Source of the DNA: Hetaerina americana
Lineage: Eukaryota; Arthropoda; Insecta; Odonata; Calopterygidae
Assembly: GCA_022747635.1 (NCBI GenBank)
Contig: JAKTNV010000198.1
Coordinates: 370,031-434,030 of the forward strand
Direction of reading: 5' to 3'
Length of the DNA: 64,000 bases
Positions 45,621 to 55,999 of this stretch are shown piece after piece; position 1 is the stretch's first letter; each line of letters starts with the position of its first letter. A program made the translations under genes and the position numbers. The notes beneath the pieces are model-generated. The model searched no databases, was not told where the DNA came from, and saw nothing but the letters and a program-made list of their open reading frames with translations.

Positions 45621-45896
45621 GTTGATTGATTGGAACACCTGTTGGATGCTGTGACCTTAGTAACCATTAGTCGCTTCAACTTCCCCCTTCGGACGCTGTA
45701 TATTATCACACTGCTCAGTTACAAAATGTGAGTAGGTGCGGACGGAGCGAGCTGCTGCTTGTTGCGATATCTCTTGCTGCCGACTGCCGGCTAATTGGTT
45801 TATGCGCCTTCCTCTCCGCACTCAAGTACTTTCCTCTGGTGGGAGGACTAGGAAGACTCCGTAGTTGACAGATGAAATGTGGTAACCGCTGCATAA
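45621..45896 (-). repeat. Putative LTR of the CsRn1-type Gypsy element
   Basis: Begins after a purine-rich run GCAAGGGGGG (polypurine-tract-like, about 45906-45897) downstream of the integrase, and ends at a primer-binding-site-like sequence. No second LTR is present in the window, so the boundaries are inferred from these two signals only. Confidence 0.5.
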
Positions 45897-47159
45897 CCCC
45901 CCTTGCAGTGGGTAAGCCTTGCCAACAGGAGATGGAAAGAAAGGAAAAACAAATAAATAACAATTTACAAAGCAAAATCCCTCAGATTCCGTGGGAACTG
46001 GACCCGGCGGCCACTCCGGGTGCTCAGTACCGGGGGCATAGTTGTTCCGGGCTTTAGCCTCTTGGGATTCGGAGGGACTGGACGTAGTAATCATCCTATC
46101 TCGATGGCTGTCATCTTTCAAAAAGAATGCTGGCTTAAGTCTATCAATAGACACCGTTGTATCCTTCCAATTGACTCGAAGGGTGAAATATTTTTCCGTC
46201 CTATTTAGCAATTCGAAAGGTCCATCATATGGTGGCTGGAGGGCACGCTTTGTCGCCTTGTGGCGCACAAACACTTGAGATGAGGAGGCCAAATCACGGT
46301 GCTGAAAAACAACCTTCTCTCCATGACGGGTGATGGGAAGAGGGTGCAGCTGCTGCATATGACCTCTCATGTGTGCGGCGAAGTGGGTCTCAGCAATAGG
46401 AGGATTCGTTTGAGGTGAGAATAACTCTCCAGGAAGGCGTAATGGTTCTCCATACACCATCATGGCAGGGGTGGCCTTCCGGTCCTCTCTCCATGCTGAT
46501 CGAATGCCGAGTAGTACCCATGGGAAGGCATCTGACCAGCTTTGATCGGAATGCCACATAAGGGCTGCCTTTAAATGGCGGTGGAAACGTTCCAGCAATC
46601 CATTAGCGGCAGGGTGGTAGGCTGTTGTTCGTAGGTGTTCTGCACCGGAAGTCTTTGCTAAGTCCTGAAATAGAGAGGAGGTGAACTGCGAACCACGATC
46701 AGTGGTTATTCTCTGAGGAACTCCGAAACGGGCAAACCATCCAGAAACCAGCGTCCTTACCACGACTTCCACTGAAATATCTGTGATGGGAAATACCTCC
46801 GGCCATCGTGTGAATCGGTCAACGATCAATAAACAGTAGCGGAAACCGTTGGACTGGGGCAGGGGACCGATGATGTCCACATGCATATGATGAAACCGTC
46901 CTGTGGGAAGAGGGAAACTCCCGACAGGTAAATGGACGTGGCGATGAATTTTGCACTTTTGGCATTCCAAGCAGGATCGGGCCCAATTGCGGCATTCTTT
47001 ACGTAGGGAGGGCCACACGAAATGATCGGCAACCAGCTTGACAGAGGTTCGGATGCCAGGGTGGGCAAGGGAATGTAGCATGTTAAACGCACTTTTGCGG
47101 AATGGGGCTGTCAGGTATGGTCGTACCGTGGTGGATGAAGTGTCACAATATACTTCCAT
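45822..47159 (-). pseudogene. Gypsy integrase (long open frame into the LTR)
   Basis: Integrase with an N-terminal HHCC zinc finger (HSLAH...CLEC), then the catalytic core: Asp in HVDIIGPLP, Asp in [10 protein letters not shown], Glu in [13 protein letters not shown], spaced 35 residues between the last two (DD35E). A GPY/F-like module ([10 protein letters not shown]) follows near residue 310, typical of chromatin-targeting Ty3/Gypsy integrases. No stop is seen from 47159 to 45822; the tail extends into the LTR. Upstream, the join to RNase H (near 47300-47160) is frameshifted. It could encode an intact core, but lies in a defective element. Confidence 0.88.
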
Positions 47160-47286
47160 TTTCTACCGGGGACCTTTAACTTTTTAAGACACAAATGGGA
47201 GTTGGGTGTCAAGAATTGCTGCATTTCTTCATCACACGTTTGGGAGGCTGCCAGTGCCTCATAGTCAATGGGGGAACTAATTGTTG

Positions 47287-47859
47287 TCACTCTGCCGAGA
47301 GCGTCGGCGACCGATTTTCCACCCCGGAGACATGACGGATGTCCTTGGTGAATTGGGAGATAAAGTCTATGTGACGAAATTGTCGAGGGGAGCACTGATC
47401 TGCCTTCTTTTGCAAGGCAAACGTTATAGGCTTGTGATCCGTATAGACCGTGATTGATCTCCCCTCCACCATGTGGCGGAAATACTTAATGGCTTTGTAC
47501 ACATCAAGTAGTTCACGGTCGTACGCGCTGTAATTTCGTTCAGTTGGTGTCAATCTCGTTGGGTCAAAGGCAAGCGGCTGCCACTCTTGCCCGCATTTCT
47601 GCTGTAAGGCTGCACCGAGTGAAATATCTGACGGGTCTACGACGAGAGCAAGTGGAGCGTCGGGGTTGGGATGGGCTAGAAGGGCAGCTTTCGCGAGGCT
47701 GTCTTGACAGGTGTTGAATGCATGTCGCCTCTCCGCAAGATCTAGCCTGGAAAACACCGAATTGCTAAATAAGGCGTGCGCAAAATCCTGTTTGTGGGGC
47801 ACCGGATATTTATCAGGTAAGGTGCATTGAAGGCTCTGTAGTCCCCGCAGGGCTGCCAC
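47287..47859 (-). pseudogene. Gypsy RT start fused to RNase H by internal deletion
   Basis: Residues 10-45 read TLPDKYPVPHKQDFAHALFS, NSVFSRLDLA, the beginning of Gypsy RT. The next residues, ERRHAFNTCQDSLAKAALLA, are the start of the RNase H region, so all RT catalytic motifs (including YxDD) are missing, in frame. RNase H follows with PLALVVDPSDISLGAALQQK, RNYSAYDRELLDVYKAIKYF and ITVYTDHKPITFAL, which hold the Asp, Glu and Asp of the active site. The C-terminal part runs out of frame near 47300. Confidence 0.9.
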
Positions 47860-48580
47860 TCGCCGGTTTTCTTTGGGACCAGATGGAGGGCAGACGACCA
47901 GCTGCTTTCGGACCGACGCACAATCCCTTATTTGGGCATTGCATCGAATTCGCGTTCCGCGATGGCAAGCCTGTCTGTTGCCAAACGACGTGACTTACAC
48001 GAAACGGACTTACCTGGCGTGGTGCGAATATAATGCATTGTAGTATGGTCAACGCTATGAGGGACGCCTGGGGGTCTCGTGATTTCTGGGAAGTGGCAAG
48101 CAATTCGTGGTTACGAGAATGACCGCTCACAGATTTCACTTGATCGGGAGAAGGCTGGGCGAAACTCCCGGGGACTGAAATGGTAGTGAGTCCATCAACC
48201 AATCTCTGGTTGAGCATGTCCACCAATAACCCGTAGAATTTCAGGAATTCCGCCCCAATGATAGGTTGTGACACGTCCGCGACAGCGAAACACCACGAAA
48301 AATCGCGACGGAGGCCGAGGTTAAGGCTAAAGGTCATCCGACCATACGTAGAAATAACACTGCTGTTCACTACAAACAGCTCGTAATCAGTCTTGGAGCG
48401 GGGCCTTTCCACTTTGACTCTAGGAAAAACACACAAATCGGACCCAGTATCTATCAAAAACCGCACCTTTGTGTTTCGGTCTGTCACGTACAAGCGGCAT
48501 GGTTCGGGACTACCATCGGAGGCTGCTATCACCGACTGCCCTAGGGGTTTTCCGACGCATAGGAGCACGGAGTCGTGCAC
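47813..48580 (-). pseudogene. Gypsy aspartic protease and start of RT region
   Basis: Retropepsin-type protease: RFLIDTGSDLCVFPRVK near residues 38-54 with the DTGS active site, a central hydrophobic part, and QPIIGAEFLKFYGLLVD, the usual second signature. The frame then degrades through the linker and an RT N-terminal segment near 47850 (WQPCGDYRALN-like region, frame shifted) before the internal deletion. The domain itself looks intact over about 110 residues. Confidence 0.85.
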
Positions 48581-48640
48581 TTCCGGTCATCGGCGCCAAA
48601 CCGACGGTGGTACCAGCAAACGTCTCTTCTCCCATCCGAA

Positions 48641-49900
48641 TTTTGTGAGGAATGAAATTCCATTGATTCATGTCCACAGTTTAACCCAAATCATATTTCT
48701 TAAGGACGGTTATATGTATACAAAGCATTGAAATATTTCTTTCATCATCTTTAGAACTTGTAAATCAACTAAGTCCGAAACAAACATCATCGAATGTAAA
48801 TATGATCTTGGACTTTATGTTGACTTGCGTCCTCTTTGATTGCATTTATTAATATTGCAACCGGAATGTATACGCATACATACTCTCAGGTAAGTTTCAT
48901 TCAAAATGATTTACTTGGGCTAAAGTCTGAGTGAACGTGTGTGGACTAAGCCAATAGTATTGCCTACATGCTACGACACGGTTTACCAAACTCGAGAATC
49001 GGTTTGATGAATTATTTTGGAAATGTTATTTAAATATTTTTAATCGGTTTTAGGAGAGTCATGCCAATATGTTTAAAGAGATGAATTGTAGAAGAGATTT
49101 AGTCATTTTACAATGATGAGTTCCCCATTTAAAAAAAGGGAATCAGAAAAACATTCTATCTTACGGACCCACTACTTTGGCTCAAAATAATATAAGTTGT
49201 AATAGACTAAATAATGATGACAAAAGACTTATATTAGCAAATTGCTATAAACAAAAGTTTAAACTCTTCTCCTTTAATTAAAACTTTGGCCTTCTGTGTA
49301 CTCTACTAGCAAAATTCAAAACTGGATGAGCATTAATATACTAGTCAAAGTTACTAGTTAATATAGTAGTCACCAATTTCATATTTAATACGACAATATT
49401 CATTGAAAACATCATTATTCTCACCTTCTGAGCAGAGATTACATCTGATATCTCTAAGTACACTTGAAAAAATAAACACATTTTCTTCATATATTTTAAG
49501 GTAATCGCAAAGGTATTCGGAATGGAAAACTTTTATATTACCTCTTAAATTGAAGGATAGTGGGGATATATTCATTTAGAAAGGAGAAGTTTGAAGATAT
49601 TGCAAGTAAATCATCCTTTCGTGATCGCACAAGGTTGAATATATGTCTGTCTATATATTGTTTATCAATATTTACCGAAACTGCAACTGGGGCCAATGAT
49701 AAAATGGGGAAAATACTTTCAATTTTACACAGCAATTTAGACTAGACTCTTCAATAACATATAGAATCTCCTAAGGTATTTTAAATATCGAGGTTTATTG
49801 ACCGAGAATGTAAACCGCATAGCTTTCTTCAATAATATAATAGCAGACACACGACCTGCTGTCAACAAAATGTCAAAGTGCAGTACCATAACCCAGCAAT
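48641..49900. other. AT-rich stretch with unassigned reading frames
   Basis: No mobile-element signature. Overlapping minus-strand frames at 49735-49538 and 49575-49354 (with CNLCSEGENNDVF) look weakly protein-like but match nothing I know. Confidence 0.35.
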
Positions 49901-51300
49901 GGACATTAAGGTCATAATGCCGAGAATAGTCATCTCGACCCCGAATGATATCACACTGAGACCGGTGAAGTTCTAAGAAGTAGTCGAGGGCTTTCTTCTT
50001 CTTCTGGCCATTGCTCTTGCTCTTCACACCCTGTGGGTGCACCTATGCAAAGAGGTACTTCATTTCCAAGGTCACTAAATGCTCATCCCCCAGACGATTC
50101 ATGAAGAAATGATGAACTTGCTTGAAGAAGAGTAGAACATCCTTCCCATTAAGGTCACATTTTCCTGAACAACCTAAATGGACAAACAATGCTAATGCCA
50201 CTTGGCAAATGCATTCATTCACAATTCAAACTGCTTTCTCCCCCAATCCTGCCGTGACCCATCAGTTGAATGGTCTCTCTGTGCCAAAGGTCCTTCCTCT
50301 TGGAGAAAATTTGCTAGAACCTTTGAGAGAAACTTACCAGCAAACCTGACCTTACCCTGGCGAACATGTCCATGAATTATGTTGATTGTCGCCCTAAAAG
50401 CAGGACGTTTGATATTCAAGGATCCCCTAGTCTGGTAAACGCAACTGGAGATTAATAATTCCATGCGCTCTTCCTATCAACCCAAACAATTCAATGCAAG
50501 ACCTAGCACATGTTGAAAACCTTTAGATATAGTTTGCATAGTCGGATTGCAATCCTGATCCAACTCCCCTTCAGTCAGGTGGAGTGCTATTTGATGTAGA
50601 CCTTTGAGAGTCGCGTTGGATGCCAAATTCATTCAGATCTCCCTCGTCTTCAAGTGTTTCTCGCCCAAATTCATGACAAGACCGTGACGAACACAATCGT
50701 AATGTAGGCGTCTTTATTTGGCTAATTGATTCTCAATTCTCTCTGTAAAACAACCCCTTGGGCTGTCAGTTGAACACCAATCTTTGAATCCACGCTCACC
50801 CATGATTGCCTAACAGAAGCATTTCATTACGATATTCTTTTCCATTGGATGGTAGTCTATCTCTGGACATACTGAAGCCGAAATCTCTATCGACCCTTGC
50901 GTTTGTTTTACCCCATCCAGAAACCCAGTAACAGTTTATTCCGTGGAAGAAATATCTACCAGGCATATTACTATTTAAACATCTGGACAAAATACTAGCC
51001 AACTTGTAGGAAGAGTGATGACCAATATTAATTTTATTGTTTTTAGGCTCAAAACTAATGGCAATTAAAGTAATTAAGTAAATGGCAATTACTTGAGTGC
51101 CATTCGGCCACTCTTTCCCAAAGACCAAGTGGGAGGAACATCGAGGTCTTTGAGCGACGAATACACCTTTTTCTGAATTCTGCCAATGTTCCACAAAAGG
51201 TGCTCTTTGCCCGAGTCCCAATGAGGAACCATCTGCGCTTGGCGTATCGCCGAGCTGTGCGTTATGGTGCCAGTTATGTTAGACTCTGATGTCCTTGCCT
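49901..51300 (-). pseudogene. Coding-like relic of unknown host origin
   Basis: Minus-strand translation, with frame changes, yields protein-like segments over more than 1 kb: LGEKHLKTREI, NLASNATLKGLHQIALHLTE, GELDQDCNPTMQTISKGFQH, VLGLALNCLG (50690-50480), then RGSLNIKRPAFRATINIIHG, KVRFAGKFLSKVLANFLQ, DVLLFFKQVHHFFMNRLGD and HPQGVKSKSNGQKKKK (to 49980). No intron-like gap is evident, which would fit a processed pseudogene. No transposon motif is present. I do not recognise the parent gene. Confidence 0.4.
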
Positions 51301-51600
51301 TTTGTTGAAAATGGTATATCACGGAACAACGAATCAACAACAAGTTTTTTGTGAAGTGCTGAGGTAGAAGTTATCAAGAAATTACTGAGATGTTAACAGC
51401 TTTTTACGGTGATGATGATCTAAAGGAAATATCCGTTATCAAATGGATTAAGCGTTTCAAAATGGCCGACAAGACACCACGGATGATGAAAGATGCCGGG
51501 ATGACCTTCAACCCTCTCCTGTGATGACATTGGAAACATCGATCGTGTGCGGTCCCTTGTCCTTACCGATCGTCATAAATAAACTGTTTATTCGAATAAT
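51300..51600 (+). pseudogene. Mariner N-terminal fragment (fourth lineage)
   Basis: Frame-corrected reading: QEITEMLTAFYGDDDLKEIS, VIKWIKRFK, GRQDTTDDER, then in a shifted frame DRVRSLVLTDRHK. This is the mariner helix-turn-helix region up to about residue 80; the catalytic domain is missing and satellite DNA begins directly after it. Confidence 0.75.
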
Positions 51601-51863
51601 AAACGAAAAAGGAGTTTGATTTACTTAAATTGAAGAAATTTAGAGAAAGTACGCGTTTTCATCCAAAATACGATCATTGGATACACGTGTTGAAATTAAA
51701 CGACATATTTTGCGATTGAGAAATGAACGAATGATGAAAGAAGGAGTTTGAAATTAAACGATGTTATCGAAAACACGAAGAATAAATAAAAACGATCTGT
51801 TTTCTGTGGATACTCCATTTCAAATACTTGTTAAAATGAAAACGAAATTTTTAGCGAAGGAGA
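51601..51863. repeat. Satellite array, first segment
   Basis: Start of the satellite (aaacgaaaaaggagtttgat, then tttgcgattgagaaat blocks). Interrupted by the deleted mariner at a TA. Confidence 0.85.
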
Positions 51864-51865
51864 TA

Positions 51866-52618
51866 CGAGGGTAATCCGGAAAGTAGTACCCGTTCGTGCC
51901 GCATGAAGTGCTGACGACGCGAGTAGCCGCTGGACGAGGTCAGATAGCTTCAGTGGCTTGTCTGCCTTCTCTGAGCCAAGTTGCGTGACGCTAGCATTGC
52001 CTGTGTTGTTTCTGTGATTGTTTACAATGTTTAAAAAAATTGAGAACGCCGCCAGTTGTGAAGTGAGGGCAGTGATTAAATTCCTCAATGCAAGAAACGT
52101 TCGCCCATGTGATATTCATCGCCAATTAAAGGAGGTGTATGGAGACAATGTAATGGACGAGTCGTCTGTTCGGCGGTGGTGTCGCAACTTCAACATGGGG
52201 AGGGGGAACACACACGACGATGAGCGTTCGGAGAGACCGTCTGTCATTACAGACCAACTGGTGAGCTCAGTTGACGAATTCGTGAGGAACGATCGGCGCG
52301 TCACAATTGATGACATCTGTGAGCATTTTCCCAATGTTTCTCGAACAATTGTTCATGAAATTGTTAAACACCATCTGCATTATGCAAAAATTTGTGCAAG
52401 ATGGGTCCCTCACGTATCTCAATGAGCTGGCGGCGAAGGACTATGCAGCAGGAATACAGAAATTTGTCACACGTTATGACAAATGCCTTAATTTGCTTGG
52501 AGATTATGTTGAGAAGTAGTTTAAAGTATCCTCTTTCAAATAAAATTTTTTATGTTTGTTAATGTTTACTTTTGTGTCTTTATTTCACTAACGGGTACTA
52601 CTTTCCGGATGACCCTCG
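51866..52618 (+). mobile_element. Internally deleted mariner (753 bp) in satellite DNA
   Basis: Complete at both ends: 5' cgagggtaatccggaaagta and the inverted copy at 52618 (gggtactactttccgga...ccctcg), flanked by TA on both sides (51864-51865, 52619-52620). The satellite continues in register across it. The element retains transposase ends but not the catalytic middle, so it is a non-autonomous derivative that could have been moved by a full-length relative. Confidence 0.92.
52027..52519 (+). pseudogene. Mariner transposase with catalytic core deleted
   Basis: Open from 52027 (MFKKIENAASCEVRAVIKFL, HRQLKEVYGDNVMDESSVRR, HDDERSERPSVITDQL, EHFPNVSRTIVHEIVKHHL, CARWVPHVS) to 52425. A shifted frame then gives YLNELAAKDYAAGIQKFVTR, YDKCLNLLGDYVEK with a stop at 52517-52519, the normal C-terminus. 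Everything between CARWVP and NELA, including all three catalytic Asp, is missing. Confidence 0.9.
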
Positions 52619-52620
52619 TA

Positions 52621-54669
52621 TAAACGAAATAGGAGTTTGATTTATTTAAATTGAAGAAATTTAGAGAAAGTACGCGTTTTCATCCAAAATACGATCATTG
52701 GATGAAAACTAGCCGTTTTCAGTGGACACGGCGCAAAACATGCGCGTGGGAAATCATAACACCAATGTTTGCGGTTAAAAAACCAACGAATTTTGAAAAA
52801 AGTAGTTTGAAAAACTTGGAAGGAAATTATTGAGAGAAAATTTACGATTTCACCAAAAAACACAAAAAAAACATAAAAACAAGGAGTTCTCTGTGGAAAT
52901 CCATCATCAAATACTAGTTTAAATTATAAAGATATAACTTGCGATGTAAAAGACAAACAATATTGAAAAACGTCGTTTGAAAACCTTGAATTGAAAAAAT
53001 GTTGATTGATTGATTTCATCGAAAATAAGAAGATAAAGTAAAAACTAGCAGTTTTCAGTGGAATGGCAACAAAACATTCGCGTTGATAATAATAACAACT
53101 ATTTTTCGATTGAAAAATAAACGTATTAAAAAAAATCGCGATTTAATCGAAAATACGTAGATTGAATAAAAACGAGCAGTTTTCTGTGGAAATACCACAT
53201 AAAACAAGTTATCAAATTAACGGACATATTTTCGATAGATAAATCAACGAATGATGAAGAATGGCGCTTCAAACAATGAAATTGAAAAAAGTTAAAGAAA
53301 ATACGAGATTACATGGAAAATACGAAGATTGAAAGAGAACTAGCTGTGCGCAGTGAACTCGCCACAAAACATGCGCGCTGGAAATTATCACACCAATATC
53401 TGCTATTAAAAATTCAACGAATTATGAAAAAAGTAGTTCGATATAGTTGAAAGGAAAATATTGAGAGATTATTAACGATTACATCAAAAATACGAAAATT
53501 AAATATAAACGAGCTGTTCTCCGTGGAAATACCAATTTAATGCGTGTTAAAATTAAAACGACATACTCTGCGTTGAAGAAATCATCGAATGATGAAAAAA
53601 GGTGTTTGAATTACTTAAATTAAAAATATTTAGAGAAATTACGCATTTAATCGAAAATACGAAGATTGATAAAAAGCTAGCAGTTTTCAGTGTACTCGCA
53701 AAAAAACATACGTGTTTAAATAATTACCCATATTTTGCGATTGAAATTTCAACGAAATCCGAAAAAAGTAGTTTGAAACTCCTGAAAGGAAAATATTGAG
53801 GGTAAAATAACGATTGCATCGAAAATACGAAAAAAAATAAAGACGAGCAGTTTTCCGTTTAAATACTACATATATTACGTGTTTAAATTAAAACTACATA
53901 TTTTGCGGTGAATATATCAACGAATGATGAAAAAAGGAGTTTGAAATTTAACGATATCATCGAAAACACAGAAAAAAAATTAAACGAGTTGTTTTATTTG
54001 GAAATACCACAAAATACGTGTTTACATTAAAATAACGTATTTTTCGATCGAGAAATTAGCAAATCATGAAAAAAGGAGTGTAAAACTTAACGATTTCATT
54101 GAAAAAACGGAAAAAAGATAAAAACCAGCTGTTTTCTGTGGAACCTCCCCTTCAAATTCTTGTTTAAATTAAAACGACATTTTTAGCGATGGAGAAATAA
54201 ACGAAAAAGGAGTTTGATTTACTTAAATTGAAGAAATATAGAGAAAGTATGCGTTTACATCCACAATACGATCATTGGATAAAAACTAGCCTTTTTAGTG
54301 GACATGCCGCAAAACATGCGCCACCGATGTTTGCGGTTAAAAAATAAACGAATTTTGAAAAAAGTAGTTTGAAAAACATGCAGGGAAATATTTGAGAGAA
54401 AATTTACGATTTCACCGAAAACACAAAAAATACATAAAATCGAGGAGTTCTCCGTGGAAATCCCGCATCAAATACTAGTTTAAGTTATAACGATATAATT
54501 TGCGATGTAAAAGACAACGAATGAGGAAAAAAAGAGTTAAAATGACTTGAGTTGAAAAAATGTTGAGAAAATACGTGAATGCATGAAAAATGCGATGATT
54601 GAATAAAAACTAGCAGTTTTCAGTGGACACGCCACAAAACATACGCGTTTCAAATAATCCAACCTATAA
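52621..54669. repeat. Satellite array, second segment
   Basis: Tandem diverged monomers recognised by ordered landmarks: ttgcgattgaaaaatcaacg, gaaaaaagtagtttgaaa, gagagaaaatttacgattt, aaaaacgagcagttttc, gtggaaataccacat, cgtgttt. Typical spacing of the ttttc(a/t)gtgg landmark is about 165 bp. Short minus-strand frames inside are chance. Confidence 0.9.
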
Positions 54670-54671
54670 TA

Positions 54672-55997
54672 CCTTGATCAAAAAGTTCCCGGAATAACCA
54701 CCGTGTGGCGCTCTGATCGTTCCGATTTGAGTTCTGTTTTTTTTGTTAAATTGGTACATCTGTTGTTGATATTCCCTTTAAATCTTAGTGTCATAACTTG
54801 ACATTTGCAAAAGTTACGTAGCCAAGAGTACATCTATCTCTGTGTGTGTTGGCGATTTTTTACAATTGCAGAAATGGATTTAAATTTGCAACAACGAACT
54901 TGTATTAAATTTTGCGTAAAAAACGGATTTAGTGGCGCACGGACGTTGGAAATGTTGGAAAAGTGTTTCGGCAACGATTCTCTAAAAAAAACGGTCGTTT
55001 ACCAGTAGCACGAGCGGTTCAGAAGTGGTCGTGAGTCAATCGAAGATGATGAACGCAGTGGCAGACCATCGACATCGAAAGTCGGTGAAAAAATTGATAA
55101 AGTAAAAGATATGTTGGTCAATAACCGCAAATTCACCATCAGAGAAATAGCGGAGGACTTGAACATTGCCTATGGATCCGCCCAAGACATTGTGGTTAAT
55201 GATTTGGGTTTCCGTCGTGTAGCAGCAAAGTTGGTGCCAAAAGACCTCAATTTCATGCAAAAAAGAGACCTTGTTGACGTCGCAAAAGACATGATTTGCG
55301 AGGCTGAATCCGATCCCACATTCATCAAAAGGATCATTACTGGAGACGAGACGTGGGTTTATGAGTACGACACGCAATCCAGACATCAGGCAAGTGAATG
55401 GCGTTCACCAAATGAGCCGAGACCAAAAAAACCACGTCGTTTTCAGTCAAAAAAGAAGGCAATGCTGACGGTTTTCATGGATTACAACGGTGTAGTGCAT
55501 CATGAATTTTTGCCAGAAGGCCAGACAGTAAACAAAGAGTATTATTTGGGCGTTATGAGACGTTTGCGTGAAGCAATTCGCCGAAAGAGACCAGAAATGT
55601 GGGCAGAAAACTCGTGGATTTTGCACCATGATAACGCACCGTCGCACAGTGCTATCATTATTCGTAATTTTTTGACGAAAAATGCAACAAATACCATCCA
55701 ACAGCCACCGAATTCACCTGATTTGGCTCCCTGTGACTTCTTTCTGTTCAATCGAGTTAAAAATCCATTACGGGGAACGCGTTTTAGCAGCCGAGAGGAA
55801 GTAATGGAAAAATCGCAGGAAGCACTGATGGACATACCAAAAACCGAATATAAGAAATGTTTCGAGGATTGGATCAAACGCTTGCATAAGTGTGTTGCAG
55901 TCGATGGGGATTACTTTGAAGGGGACAATATAGATTTAGATGAATAATCTTGTATTTTTAATTTTCTGAATAAATTCCGGGAAATTTTTGATCAAGG
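54672..55997 (+). mobile_element. Full-length mariner (copy 2) in satellite DNA
   Basis: 1,326 bp, TIRs ccttgatcaaaaagttcccg and, inverted, ccttgatcaaaaatttcccg, with TA target duplications at 54670-54671 and 55998-55999. Opposite orientation to copy 1 at 36727-38052. Confidence 0.95.
54874..55947 (+). pseudogene. Mariner transposase (copy 2), one nonsense codon
   Basis: Same 357-codon DD34D protein as copy 1, with about ten amino-acid differences in the catalytic part. The catalytic Asp residues (TGDETW, HHDNAPSH, LAPCDFFLF) are intact. The only visible break is TAG at 55006-55008 (codon 45), where copy 1 has TGG (Trp in QWHERF). Codon 76, the stop in copy 1, is AAA here. A downstream Met at 55111 opens the catalytic part without the first DNA-binding helices. 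Confidence 0.92.
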
Positions 55998-55999
55998 TA

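Larger units (their letters stand above)
45897..48640 (-). mobile_element. CsRn1-type Ty3/Gypsy retrotransposon, truncated and internally deleted
   Basis: Minus-strand element with the order Gag end, protease, (RT deleted), RNase H, integrase, LTR. Gag is truncated on its 5' side at about 48640, leaving only the C-terminal CHCC motif CWYHRRFGADDRKCTTPC (48618-48565), whose spacing C-x2-H-x9-C-x3-C is the signature of the CsRn1 group. Gag and protease are in different frames here. Confidence 0.9.
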
